64,000 nt of DNA from the NCBI GenBank assembly GCA_020848075.1, contig JADLAV010000018.1:62001-126000 (forward strand). The letters run 5' to 3'. The notes beneath the pieces are model-generated. The model was given only the letters and a program-made list of their open reading frames with translations. It was not told the DNA's origin and did no database searches. Both the position numbers and the translations under genes were made by a program. Source of the DNA: Burkholderiales bacterium. GTDB lineage: Bacteria > Pseudomonadota > Gammaproteobacteria > Burkholderiales > SG8-39. Of this stretch, positions 34,922 to 43,691 are shown in pieces (position 1 is the stretch's first letter; every line of letters begins with the position of its first letter).

Positions 34922-35037
34922 ATTCCCGCGCAAGGTCGTCACCCCCGAGTGCTCTTATCGGGCGCGGGAATTCGGAGGGCCGTCATTCCCGCGTAGGCGG
35001 GAATCCGAACGGCCGTCATTCCCGCTTAGGCGGGAAT
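34922..35037. repeat. Three copies of an ATTCCCGC...GCGGGAAT palindromic repeat
   Basis: Two compact 20-bp hairpins, 34985-35004 and 35018-35037, share ATTCCCGC-NTAGGCGGGAAT and sit 33 bp apart within GTC...CC flanks. A third copy has its 10-bp arms ATTCCCGCGC (34922-34931) and GCGCGGGAAT (34962-34971) held apart by 30 bases. Short GTCATTCCCGC-type palindromes of this kind are dispersed intergenic repeats in many Proteobacteria. They lie between convergent genes and could end transcription from both sides. Confidence 0.75.
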
Positions 35038-35133
35038 CCAGGTTGCGTGCTTTCGAGCGCTGACCGGACCCCCCGCTCCCCGGTTGCACCCTCGGGGACA
35101 GGTCTGGCGGGCATGACTTCTTTCGAGCTGCGC

Positions 35134-36540
35134 TCACTCGACCGGCCAGCGCAGCTTGACGATCTTCTTCATGTCGAGCCGATCGGCGATGCGCATCGCG
35201 GTCGCGCGCACCTCGCGCATGATCTCCTCCTGGTCTATCCGGGTCAGGCGCCCATCGCGCACCAGCTGCTCCCCGGCCACGAACACGTGCTTCACGGTGT
35301 TGCCGGTTGCGCTGTAGACGAGGTTCGATACCGGGTTGTAGAGCGGCTGCCATTCCGACACGGTCGCGTCGAAGAGGACGAGATCGGCTTCCTTGCCCAC
35401 CTCGATCGAGCCGATCCGGTCAGCGAGGCCGGCGCCCCGCGCGCCGTTGACGGTCGCCATCTCGAGCGCGTGCTCCGGCGGCATCACGCGCGGGTTGATG
35501 CGGACCTCCTTGTAGCCGCAGGCGCAGTAGCGCATCTCCTGCACCATGTCGACCGAACCAGAGCACGCATGATCGGAGCCGAGCGTGACGTTGACCCCGA
35601 GCGCCATCAACTCGGGCAGCATGCCGACGGCGAGGTTGCCGTAGCCGTTGTGGATCGAGGACGAGGGCGCGCACACCAGCGTCGGCTTACGCCTGGCGAG
35701 GAGCGCGACTTCGTGCGGCTCGAGCCAGCCCGAATGGACCACCAGCATGCGCTCGTCGAGCACGCCGAGCGACTCGAGGCGCTCGATCTCGGGCTTCCCG
35801 TACTGTGCGACGCTCGAGTCGTGGGTGCTATAGGAGAAGCACGCGTGGGTCTGGAGCGTGGCACCATGCTTGTCGGCGATCGCTTTCAGCCCGAGGATGA
35901 GCTCGTCGGAGGCGTTGTTGAGGCCACGGAACGAGGCGCTCGCCGCGAGCCGCCCGTCGTGCCCGCCGTGGTAGCGCTCGAACAGTGCTTCGGTGCTCTC
36001 CAGGCAGTGCGCGGTGGTCTCGATCATGCGCTCCGGCAGCAGCCCCATGACCGACTTGGTCTTGTCGAAGCTCGACCGCGCGATGACCATCCGCATGCCG
36101 CTCGCGGCGATCGCCTTCACGGTCGCCTCGGGATGATAGTTGCCCGGATCGATGAAGCAGGTGACGCCGTGGCGCAGCAGCTCGACCGCGGCGAGCGAGG
36201 CGCTGACGTACACGTCCTCGCCGGTCATCGCCCCTTCGTAGGGATACATGTGGTCGAACAGGAACGACTGGGCATTCGCCTCGTCGGCGAGACCGCGCGA
36301 CATCTGGAACGAGGAGTGCAGGTGGTTGTCGACGAACCCCGGCGTCGCCACCGCGCCTCTGGCATCCAGCGTGCGGCCTGCGCGCCACTCGCCCTCGAGC
36401 TCGGCCGCCTTGCCGACGGCGGCGAACTTTCCGTCCTTCACCGCGATCGCGGCGTCGCGGATGACGCGCCGCCCGGCATCGACGGTGATCAACCAGTCGA
36501 TGCCGCGCACCAGGAGATCGGCTTCGCGCGCCGTGCTCAA
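35134..36540 (-). CDS. Amidohydrolase-superfamily deaminase/hydrolase (TrzA/AtzA-like)
   Basis: 468 residues. Metal-binding motifs in order: HLHSSF (HxH after strand 1; GFVDNHLH), His in THACFSYSTH, His in LVVHSGW, and Asp in LGSDHACSGS. Small N- and C-terminal beta domains flank the barrel (IDWLITVDAGRRVIRDAAIA; SIEVGKEADLVLFDA). This is the ATZ/TRZ and cytosine/guanine deaminase-like group, which hydrolyses C-N or C-Cl bonds on heteroaromatic rings using one divalent metal. Downstream of a cupin gene on the same strand (34-bp gap), so likely co-transcribed. Substrate unknown. Confidence 0.88.
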   Translation of the reverse strand: MSTAREADLLVRGIDWLITVDAGRRVIRDAAIAVKDGKFAAVGKAAELEGEWRAGRTLDARGAVATPGFVDNHLHSSFQMSRGLADEANAQSFLFDHMYPYEGAMTGEDVYVSASLAAVELLRHGVTCFIDPGNYHPEATVKAIAASGMRMVIARSSFDKTKSVMGLLPERMIETTAHCLESTEALFERYHGGHDGRLAASASFRGLNNASDELILGLKAIADKHGATLQTHACFSYSTHDSSVAQYGKPEIERLESLGVLDERMLVVHSGWLEPHEVALLARRKPTLVCAPSSSIHNGYGNLAVGMLPELMALGVNVTLGSDHACSGSVDMVQEMRYCACGYKEVRINPRVMPPEHALEMATVNGARGAGLADRIGSIEVGKEADLVLFDATVSEWQPLYNPVSNLVYSATGNTVKHVFVAGEQLVRDGRLTRIDQEEIMREVRATAMRIADRLDMKKIVKLRWPVE

Positions 36541-36574
36541 TGTCCGCGCTCGCGTGCGAGACGGCCCCGGAGGC

Positions 36575-37051
36575 TCACTTGTTGTCCCCGACGTAGTTCA
36601 GCTTGTCCCGGCACTTGAGCTCGATCAGGACGTTCTCCGCCGCGGACTCCTCGCACAGCATCGAGCGGTGCGTGATCCCCTTCGGGATCACGATGACCTC
36701 GCCCTCCCTCAGGACCACCGTGCCCATCTCGGTCTCCCAGCGCAGCGCGCCGCGCACGCAGATGATGACCTCGTGGTAGTCGACGTTGCGGTGCCAGAAC
36801 CCCATGTCCTCCTTCGAGCGCTTGGAGACGTCGATCTTGACCGGCGCCGAGTCGAAGAGCCGCAGCGGCGATCCGTCGGCCTTGTTGTAGTTCGACGGCT
36901 GGAACTTCGCGTCGAAGATGTTGAGATAGTGGAACAGCTCTTTCGCCTTCAACACCCCCAGGTTCTCGACCGGATTGGCATTGACCGCCAGCTCGACGTT
37001 GGTGCCGTCGATCGTGACGACTTCGCGCAGCGGAGCCTTGGGCAGTGGCAT
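36575..37051 (-). CDS. Single-domain cupin protein
   Basis: 158 residues. Cupin motif 1 appears around WHRNVDYHEVIICVRGALRW (His, His, Glu ligands) and motif 2 around LREGEVIVIPKGITHRSMLC (Pro-x-Gly-x-x-His). The layout resembles the cupin half of homogentisate/gentisate-type ring dioxygenases, though it is short and could be a sensor or isomerase. AGGAGAG precedes the ATG. First gene of a two-gene transcript with the amidohydrolase, convergent with the hydroxylase operon; a shared aromatic pathway is plausible. Confidence 0.8.
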   Translation of the reverse strand: MPLPKAPLREVVTIDGTNVELAVNANPVENLGVLKAKELFHYLNIFDAKFQPSNYNKADGSPLRLFDSAPVKIDVSKRSKEDMGFWHRNVDYHEVIICVRGALRWETEMGTVVLREGEVIVIPKGITHRSMLCEESAAENVLIELKCRDKLNYVGDNK

Positions 37052-37475
37052 GGCGCATCTCTCCTGACCGAATCGACAGACCGGGGAAACCCAGGTTGAG
37101 TGGAAGGGGCGATTCTACTTCCATCCGCGGGCCGTCAAGAGGCGCGCGAGGACGCGCCGGCACAACCCGCCGTGGCTCGGCGCGCTCCATGCCGCGCCGG
37201 GTGAGCGAAGCGCGCGACGACGTGCGCGTCACCAACGTGCTCTTTCCGAACGCCTTCGTCATTCCGATGCGACTGGACGCGACGCGGTCCGCAGCGTCGC
37301 TTCGCGATCCGGCATTCGCACGCGGGATCGATCCGGTCGAGGGCCGGGCGAGCTGCGGGCACGCCTCCGACGCCAGGCGACGTGCGCGCCCTCCTTGGAC
37401 GCCTGCCACCCTGACTGAGACTTGCCAACGCTAATGCGAAGCATTATCATTCAGACCAATAGCCCGGAGCACGCC
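37052..37475. other. 424-bp divergent region with Fur box and a possible gene remnant
   Basis: The region carries promoters for the leftward cupin operon and the rightward FTR1 gene. A Fur-box-like element lies at 37430-37448. A plus-strand frame at 37189-37434 contains VRVTNVLFPNAFVIPMR, which faintly recalls the catalytic-domain core of Rieske ring hydroxylases, but the rest is unlike any protein family. Confidence 0.4.
37430..37448 (+). promoter_or_regulatory. Fur box upstream of FTR1 permease
   Basis: GCTAATGCGAAGCATTATC matches 15 of 19 positions of the Fur consensus GATAATGATAATCATTATC. It ends 27 bases before the FTR1 start codon and stands out as AT-rich in this GC-rich DNA. Iron-dependent repression of the permease is expected. 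Confidence 0.7.
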
Positions 37476-38324
37476 ATGTTGGGAACCGCGGTCATCGTCT
37501 TTCGTGAAGTGCTGGAAGCGGCGCTGATCGTGGCGATCGTCATGGGTGCGAGCCGCGGGCTCGCCGGCCGCGGGCGCTGGGTGAGCGCCGGCATCGCGCT
37601 CGGCGTGATCGGATCGCTCGTCGTCGCGGGCTTCGCCGGTGCGATCTCCGAGGCGGTGGAAGGCCGCGGCCAGGAGATCATGAACGCGTCGATCCTGCTC
37701 GCGGCGGTGGCGATGCTCGGCTGGCACAACGTCTGGATGAGCGCGCACGGGCGCAAGCTCGCCGGCGAGATGACGCGTCTCGGCCACGACGTGAGCGTCG
37801 GCGCGAAGCCGCTCTCCGCGATTCTCGTCGTCACCGGATTGGCGGTGCTGCGCGAGGGATCGGAGACGGTGCTCTTCCTCTACGGACTCGCGGCGAGCGG
37901 CACGCAGCGCGCCGGTCTCCTCGGCGGCGGCGTGCTCGGCGTTGCGGCCGGCGTGGCGCTCGGGTTCCTGCTCTACCGCGGCCTCCTGCGCATCCCGTTG
38001 CGGCACTTCTTCCGGGTCACGGGCTGGATCGTCCTGCTGCTCGCCGCGGGGCTCGCGGCGAACGCCGCCGGGTATCTCGGCGCCGCCGAGCTGATCCCGA
38101 CCCTCGCGCCGCAGGCGTGGGATACGTCGGGCATCCTGAGCCAGGACGGCACGCTCGGGCAGCTGCTGCACATCCTGATCGGCTATACCGCCCGGCCGTC
38201 GGGCATGCAGCTGGTGTTCTACGCCGTCACGCTCGCCGCGATCCTCCTCCTCATGCACGTGTTCGGCGGCAGCGACGGGCGCGGCGCACGTCGTTCGCCC
38301 GGCGAGGCGGGCGGCGCCACCTGA
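37476..38324 (+). CDS. FTR1-family high-affinity iron permease
   Basis: 282 residues, seven or so membrane helices. The two iron-translocating motifs are REVLE (VIVFREVLEAALIVAI, near the N-terminus) and REGSE (LAVLREGSETVLFLYG, about residue 129), variants of REGLE/REGxE. Inner-membrane ferrous/ferric iron uptake, as in EfeU. No EfeO/EfeB partners are present; instead a predicted outer-membrane protein follows. A Fur box precedes it. Confidence 0.88.
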   Translation: MLGTAVIVFREVLEAALIVAIVMGASRGLAGRGRWVSAGIALGVIGSLVVAGFAGAISEAVEGRGQEIMNASILLAAVAMLGWHNVWMSAHGRKLAGEMTRLGHDVSVGAKPLSAILVVTGLAVLREGSETVLFLYGLAASGTQRAGLLGGGVLGVAAGVALGFLLYRGLLRIPLRHFFRVTGWIVLLLAAGLAANAAGYLGAAELIPTLAPQAWDTSGILSQDGTLGQLLHILIGYTARPSGMQLVFYAVTLAAILLLMHVFGGSDGRGARRSPGEAGGAT

Positions 38325-38429
38325 CGCCGGCATGCGCCCGCTTGCTCGTCCCCGGTCCGTGGCGCGTTGGCAGCCGCTCGTGCGACGGGGACCGCACCGT
38401 CCCGAGAACCCGGACAGAAAGGACCTGCC

Positions 38430-39191
38430 ATGATGCGGGCTCGCTCGATTCAGCGCGCTGCCCTCGCGCTTGGCGTCGCCGCTTCGCTCGCGATCGACAC
38501 ACCCGCGTGGTCTGCGCCCTTCAAGGTCTACTCGCCGAAGGTCGAGCGTGGCGTGAACGAGCTCGAGTACCGCATGTACCGCGACTTCGACCACCGCGAC
38601 GAGATCGACGGCAGCCAGGCGCACAAACTCTCCGTCGGCCGCGGGGTCACCGACTTCTGGTTCACCGAAGTCTACGCCTCGTTCGAGAAGGAAGACGGCG
38701 CGTCCCTCAAGCAAGACGCGGTGGAGTGGGAGAACAAGTTCCAGCTCACGCCGCGAGGAAAATACTGGCTCGACCTCGGCCTTCTCGCCGAGCTCGAGAT
38801 GGGGACCCGCTCCGGCAGCGCCAATGAGTTCGTCCTCGGACCGCTCCTGGAAAAGGAGCTCGGCCCCCGCTGGCTCGCCACCGTGAACCTGCTCTTCGAG
38901 CGCGAATTCGGCGCGAACGCCGAATCGGGCACGACGTTCGCATACGCGGGCCGGCTCAAGCTGCGGCTGAACCAGTACTTCGATCCCGCGATCGAGGTGT
39001 ACGGCAAGCCGGGCCGGATCGGGCACTTCGGCAGCTTCTCCCGGCAGGAACACTGGGCCGGCCCCGCGTTCTACGGCAAGGTCAAACTCGAGAACGCCGG
39101 CGCGTTCGAGTACAGCGCCGCGCTACTGTTCGGGACGTCCGAGGCCGCGTCGGACCGCCGCGCCGTGCTGCGCCTCGAGTACGAGTTCTGA
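38430..39191 (+). CDS. Predicted outer-membrane beta-barrel-like protein
   Basis: 253 residues, with signal peptide (QRAALALGVAASLAIDTPAW, cleavage near WSA). Alternating short beta strands with aromatic belts (YWLDLGLLAELEMGT, WLATVNLLFEREFG, LKLRLNQYFDPAIEVYG) end in the classical C-terminal aromatic signature LRLEYEF recognised by BamA. GAAAGGA precedes the ATG. It lies 105 bases after FTR1 and is likely under the same Fur control. A role as porin for iron or other metal ions is inference. Confidence 0.75.
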   Translation: MMRARSIQRAALALGVAASLAIDTPAWSAPFKVYSPKVERGVNELEYRMYRDFDHRDEIDGSQAHKLSVGRGVTDFWFTEVYASFEKEDGASLKQDAVEWENKFQLTPRGKYWLDLGLLAELEMGTRSGSANEFVLGPLLEKELGPRWLATVNLLFEREFGANAESGTTFAYAGRLKLRLNQYFDPAIEVYGKPGRIGHFGSFSRQEHWAGPAFYGKVKLENAGAFEYSAALLFGTSEAASDRRAVLRLEYEF

Positions 39192-39338
39192 GCGCGCGCA
39201 CATCGTCCTCGAGGCGCGCCATCGACGCTCTGCATCCCGGCCGGCCGGGATGCACCGGCATACTATGGCCTTCCTCGGTACCGCGCCGTGCCGCGTTCCG
39301 CTATTCCTCGGCAACGGCGGCCGCATGGAGAGCGCACG

Positions 39339-39845
39339 ATGACGAGCACGCGGACCGCACGCCTGCTCACGCGGTACAACGCGTGGGCCAACCGAGTCAT
39401 CTTCGACGCCGTCGGGGCGTTGCCGCCGGGAGAGGCGACGAAAGAGCGTCCCAGTCTCTTCCGGTCGATGGTCAAGACGCTGAACCACCTCTACGTGGTC
39501 GATCTCATCTGGCAGGCGCACCTGGAGGGCCGGCCGCATGGCATCCCGGCGCTCAATACGGTGCTTCACCCCGAGCTTCCCGCGCTCCAGGCTGCCCAGC
39601 ACGATCTCGACGCGTGGTTCATCGCCTGGAGCGACGGGCTCGTCCCGGCGGACCTCGATCGCCGGGTGAGCTTCACGCTCCTCTCCGGCAACCACGGGGA
39701 GATGGCCGTGCGCGACATCGTCTTCCACTTCGTCAACCACACGAGCTATCACCGCGGGTTCGTCGCCAATCTCTTCTACCAGGTGCCCGCGGTTCCGCCG
39801 CTCACCGACCTGCCGATCTACCTGCGCGAGCACGGCGAGCCGTGA
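39339..39845 (+). CDS. DinB-family protein
   Basis: 168 residues, four-helix bundle. The metal-binding histidines are seen in TLNHLYVVD (about residue 50) and FVNHTSYHRGFVANL (about 130-135, H-x3-H). The opening YNAWANRVIFDAVGALP is typical of the DinB/YfiT group. Members include thiol transferases and stress proteins; the specific reaction is unknown. Stands alone just before the two-component genes. Confidence 0.85.
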   Translation: MTSTRTARLLTRYNAWANRVIFDAVGALPPGEATKERPSLFRSMVKTLNHLYVVDLIWQAHLEGRPHGIPALNTVLHPELPALQAAQHDLDAWFIAWSDGLVPADLDRRVSFTLLSGNHGEMAVRDIVFHFVNHTSYHRGFVANLFYQVPAVPPLTDLPIYLREHGEP

Positions 39846-39903
39846 CCGTGTCGGGGCGGCGCTCGCCGTATATCATTGCGCCTTCCCGCCGCCGTACGCC
39901 CCC

Positions 39904-40596
39904 ATGCGCATCCTCATCGCCGAAGACGACCCCGGCCTCGCCGAGGGAATCGCGGCGTACCTGCGCCCGCTCGGCCACGCCGTGGAGGTCGCGCGGCATG
40001 GCGCGGATGCAGATGCGATGCTCGCGGGCGACCGGTTCGAGCTCGCCCTGGTCGACATCGGTCTGCCGCGTATGGACGGATTCGAAGTGCTGCGCCGCAT
40101 GCGCGCGCGGGGCCAGACCACGCCGGCCATCGTGATCACCGCGCGCGACGCCCTCGACGACCGGGTGCACGGCCTCGACCTCGGCGCGGACGACTATCTG
40201 GTGAAGCCGTTCGAGCTCGCCGAGCTCGCCGCCCGCATCCGGGCGGTCGTGCGTCGCGGGCAGACGGCGCACTCGCCGCGGCTCGTTCACGGACCGCTCG
40301 TCCTCGACACCGAGTCCCGGCGCGCATCGCTTCGCGGCGAGCCGCTCGATCTCACCGCCCGCGAGTGGGCGGTGCTCGAGGTGCTGCTCAAGCGCGCCGA
40401 GAAGGTGGTCTCGAAGGAGCTAATCCTGCAGGCCATCTCCACCTGGGAGGATGAGCTCACGCCGAACGCGATCGAGGTCTACGTCTCGCGGCTGCGCACG
40501 AAGCTCGAGCCCGCGGACATCCGGATCCGGACGGTGCGCGGCTTCGGCTACCGGTTGGAGGAACCGCCGCAGGAAGGCGATGCGCGCGAGCATTAG
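39904..40596 (+). CDS. OmpR-family response regulator
   Basis: 230 residues. Receiver domain (1-120) with acidic pair EDD at 7-9, phospho-acceptor Asp51 in LVDIGLPRMDG and Lys in DYLVKPFE. The C-terminal winged helix (about 130-225) contains LDLTAREWAVLEVLLKRAEK and VSRLRTKLEPADIRIRTVRG. Closest in style to QseB/TctD/PmrA. Overlaps its kinase gene by 17 bases. Confidence 0.95.
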   Translation: MRILIAEDDPGLAEGIAAYLRPLGHAVEVARHGADADAMLAGDRFELALVDIGLPRMDGFEVLRRMRARGQTTPAIVITARDALDDRVHGLDLGADDYLVKPFELAELAARIRAVVRRGQTAHSPRLVHGPLVLDTESRRASLRGEPLDLTAREWAVLEVLLKRAEKVVSKELILQAISTWEDELTPNAIEVYVSRLRTKLEPADIRIRTVRGFGYRLEEPPQEGDAREH

Positions 40597-41986
40597 GCTC
40601 ACGCTCCTGCGGGCGCTTGCGCTGCCGATGATGGTGGTGCTCGCCGGCGGCGGCTGGTTCGCCTACCGCGTCGCGGTCGACGTGGCGAACGACGCTTACG
40701 ACCAGAGCCTGCAGAGCTCGGCGCTCGCGATCGCGAACCGCGTCCGGTTCGTGCGCGGCCAGGCCCAGTTGCTCCTGCCGGTGGAGGCCGAGCAGATGCT
40801 GCGCACCGACGAGTTCGACCGCGTGTACTTTCGGGTGCGCGATGCGCAGAATCGGCTCGTGGCGGGCGACGAAGGACTGCCGGTCCCGGAGCTCCCCGAC
40901 GTGCCGAACACTTTCTCCTTCTATCACGCCGTGTACGACGGGCGGCGCATCCGCGCGGTGCGGCTGAACGTCGGCTCGGGCAACAGCCGGTTCTACGTCA
41001 CGGTCGCCGAGACCACGCGCAAGCGCGAGATCGCGGTGCGGCGGCTGCTGTTCGCGCTGGTCTTGCCTGCCGCGCTCATCGTGCTCGCCGCGGCCGCGAT
41101 CATCTGGTTCGGCATCTCGCGGGGTCTCGTGCCCCTGCGGCGCCTCGAGCGGGAGCTCGAGCAGCGCGGCGGGGAAGACCTCTCGCCGGTGAACGAGGCG
41201 GACGTTCCGTACGAGGTCCGCCTCCTGGTGCGCGCCCTGAACGGGCTCCTTGGGAGATTGCGCGCCGCCGCCGCCGGGCAGCGCACGTTCCTGGAGGACG
41301 CCGCGCACCAGCTGCGCACGCCGCTCGCGAATCTGCGCATCCAGCTCGAGCTGCTCGCGCGCGAGCCGGCGTCGGAGTCGATGGCGCGCCAGCTGCAGGA
41401 GTCGGTCACGCGGACCATTCGCCTCGCGAACCAGCTGCTTGCGCTTGCGCGCGCCGAATCCGGCCAGCCGCTCGCTCCCGACTTCCGTCCGGTCAACGTC
41501 GGCGCGGTGATCGAGGAGCTGGTCGACGAATGGGTGCGGGCGGCCGACCGCAAGGCGATCGACCTCGGCTTCGATCGCCGCGAGGCGTGGATGCTCGGCG
41601 ATCCCTTCATGCTCCGCGAACTGGCCGCGAACCTGATCGACAACGCCATTGCCTACACGCAGGCGGGCGGGCGCGTTACCGCACGCTGCGGTACGAACGA
41701 CGGCACGGTCTTCCTCGAAGTCGAGGACAATGGCCCGGGCATTCCGGCAGCGGAGCGCAGCCGTGTACTCGAGCGCTTCCGGCGCGTGCCGGGAAGTCCG
41801 GGATCGGGAAGCGGCCTCGGGCTCGCGATCGCGAACGACATCGTGAAGGCGCACTCGGGCAAGCTCGTGCTCGCGGAGCCTGCCGTGCATCTCGGCACGA
41901 TCGTGCGCGCGGAATTCCGCGCAACGGCGCAGCGGCCGAGCATGGGCGCGCCGCCGGCGGCACGCGCAGTTGCCGTCGGCGGGTAG
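40580..41986 (+). CDS. Sensor histidine kinase (TctE/QseC-like)
   Basis: 468 residues. Two membrane helices (about 13-30 and 155-175) flank a periplasmic domain of roughly 120 residues. A HAMP-like region is followed by the dimerisation domain with phospho-acceptor His243 (DAAHQLRTPLANL), then the ATPase domain with N box (ELAANLIDNAIAYT), G1 VEDNGPGIP and G2 GSGSGLGLAIAND. The N-terminal 2CSK_N-like sensor domain suggests sensing of a small ligand or metal, as in TctE/QseC. Partner of the upstream regulator. Confidence 0.93.
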   Translation: MRASIRLTLLRALALPMMVVLAGGGWFAYRVAVDVANDAYDQSLQSSALAIANRVRFVRGQAQLLLPVEAEQMLRTDEFDRVYFRVRDAQNRLVAGDEGLPVPELPDVPNTFSFYHAVYDGRRIRAVRLNVGSGNSRFYVTVAETTRKREIAVRRLLFALVLPAALIVLAAAAIIWFGISRGLVPLRRLERELEQRGGEDLSPVNEADVPYEVRLLVRALNGLLGRLRAAAAGQRTFLEDAAHQLRTPLANLRIQLELLAREPASESMARQLQESVTRTIRLANQLLALARAESGQPLAPDFRPVNVGAVIEELVDEWVRAADRKAIDLGFDRREAWMLGDPFMLRELAANLIDNAIAYTQAGGRVTARCGTNDGTVFLEVEDNGPGIPAAERSRVLERFRRVPGSPGSGSGLGLAIANDIVKAHSGKLVLAEPAVHLGTIVRAEFRATAQRPSMGAPPAARAVAVGG

Positions 41987-41998
41987 CGAGCGCGCCCG

Positions 41999-42913
41999 GT
42001 GACGCCAGCCGAATGGCTGTGGATTCCGGTCACCGTCTGGGCGGCGTTCGCGCAGACCCTGCGCAACGCAGCGCAGCGGCGGCTGATCGAAACGCTCGGC
42101 ACGCTCGGCGCCACGCTGGTGCGCTTCCTGTACGGCCTGCCGTTCGCGGCGCTCTGGCTCGCGGTCGTGCACGGGGCGAGCGGTGACGGCCTCCCCGCGC
42201 CGAACGCCGCGTTCGCGGCCTGGGTGAGTCTGGGCGCGGTGAGCCAAATGGTCGCCACCGCGCTCCTGTTGCAGGTGATGGCCGAGCGCAACTTCGCGCT
42301 CGGCGTCGCGTATTCGAAGACCGAGATCGTCCAGGTCGCGATCTTCGGACTCGCCTTCCTCGGCGACCCGATCACCGCGGCCGCAGCGTTCGCCATCGCG
42401 TGCGGCACGGTCGGCGTGCTGCTGCTCGCGCCGGCGGATCGCGCGAGGCCGATCCGCTCGCTCGTGGCCGGCTGGGCCGCACGACCGGCCCGCCTGGGCC
42501 TCGCGTGCGGCGCGTGCTTCGCGCTCTCGGCGGTTGGAGTCCGCGGCGCGGCGCTGGCGCTCGGCGCCCCTTTCCTGATCGCCGCCGCCTACACGCTGCT
42601 CGCAGCGCAGCTTCTGCAAACCTTGCTGCTCGGGGGCTGGCTCGCCTGGCGCGACGCTGCGGTCATCGCGCGCGTGTTCCGGGCGTGGCGGGCCTCGCTC
42701 TTCGCGGGGTTCATGGGCGCGGCGGCATCGGCCGGCTGGTTCACCGCCATGGCGATCGAACCGGTGGCGCACGTGCGCACGCTCGGGCTCGTCGAGCTCT
42801 TGTTCAGCGCCGCGGTCTCGCGACGCTACTTCCGCGAGCGGATGACCGGCCTCGAGATCGCCGGCGTGGTGCTCCTGATGCTCGGCGTGGTGATCGTGAG
42901 CCTGTTGCGCTGA
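41999..42913 (+). CDS. DMT-superfamily (EamA-type) permease
   Basis: 304 residues from GTG 41999, with about ten membrane helices in two repeated halves (ATLVRFLYGLPFAALWLAVV; LIAAAYTLLAAQLLQTLLLG). The C-terminal helix LEIAGVVLLMLGVVIVSLL is typical of EamA domains. Twelve bases after the kinase stop, so possibly in the same transcript. Likely an exporter of metabolites; cargo unknown. Confidence 0.85.
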   Translation: MTPAEWLWIPVTVWAAFAQTLRNAAQRRLIETLGTLGATLVRFLYGLPFAALWLAVVHGASGDGLPAPNAAFAAWVSLGAVSQMVATALLLQVMAERNFALGVAYSKTEIVQVAIFGLAFLGDPITAAAAFAIACGTVGVLLLAPADRARPIRSLVAGWAARPARLGLACGACFALSAVGVRGAALALGAPFLIAAAYTLLAAQLLQTLLLGGWLAWRDAAVIARVFRAWRASLFAGFMGAAASAGWFTAMAIEPVAHVRTLGLVELLFSAAVSRRYFRERMTGLEIAGVVLLMLGVVIVSLLR

Positions 42914-42944
42914 CGCGACGTGCCCCGCGCGTGCGGACCTTTCG

Positions 42945-43625
42945 TCACCGGCGCGCGCACCAGTTCTGCATTGCGCTCAGCCGCGCGTATTCCTCGGGCG
43001 AGTCGACGCGCTTCTGGCGCGCCTCGACCTCCTCGCGCACGCCCTCGAGGTAGGGCTGCAGCGTCTGTGCGATCACCGCCTCCACGTGGGTGTCGGCGGC
43101 GGCTGGCGACGCGAAGTAGAGGATGCGGTCGCCGAGCTCGTGCCCGAGGTCGACCTGGATCTGCGCCGCGAAATCCGCCAGATACTCCTGGTACACCGCG
43201 ATGTGCTTCAGCTCGTGCTCCATGGTGACGCGAAACCCGCACGAGCCCTCGGGATGCTCTCTCGCGACGAAGAGCCGCATGGGCGCGAATGCAAGCCGGA
43301 CGTCGACCGACGGGCGCATGCAGTACCGATCGCGGAAGCTCTGCTTGATGCCGTTCAGCCCGAACTTCGCCTCGCTCCGCACCTGCGTCTCGACCAGGCC
43401 GAGCACGATGGTCCCGGCGCTGTGCGCGCCGCGCGCGGTGAGATCGTCGATCGATCGGCTGAAATCCGTGGTGTAGCTCACCGGCGTGGTGGTGACGTGC
43501 ACCGACGTCGGCCCGAGGCGTCGCTCGCACACGGCTTCGAACGGGCGGACCGCATCGCAGCCGGCCAGCGCCACCGCCGTGCAGAGCGCGAGCAGGAGCG
43601 AGGGGGTGCGAGCGTGGCGGTGCAC
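42945..43625 (-). CDS. Putative lipoprotein with HExxH motif
   Basis: 226 residues from GTG 43625. Lipoprotein signal with lipobox VALAGC (Cys23). The mature domain has VTTTPVSYTTDFSRSIDDLT and a zinc-protease-type HELKH within TMEHELKHIAVYQEYLADF, three further cysteines (CERR, DRYCMR, GSCGF) and a C-terminal MQNWCARR. HExxH with a downstream acidic helix suggests a metal-dependent peptidase-like fold anchored to the envelope. No named family recognised. Confidence 0.65.
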   Translation of the reverse strand: MHRHARTPSLLLALCTAVALAGCDAVRPFEAVCERRLGPTSVHVTTTPVSYTTDFSRSIDDLTARGAHSAGTIVLGLVETQVRSEAKFGLNGIKQSFRDRYCMRPSVDVRLAFAPMRLFVAREHPEGSCGFRVTMEHELKHIAVYQEYLADFAAQIQVDLGHELGDRILYFASPAAADTHVEAVIAQTLQPYLEGVREEVEARQKRVDSPEEYARLSAMQNWCARR

Positions 43626-43691
43626 GCCGCCGATTCTGGCACACGGTCGCCTCGCCCCGCCGCGCACTACTACCCCGTTCACGCGCGGCAA

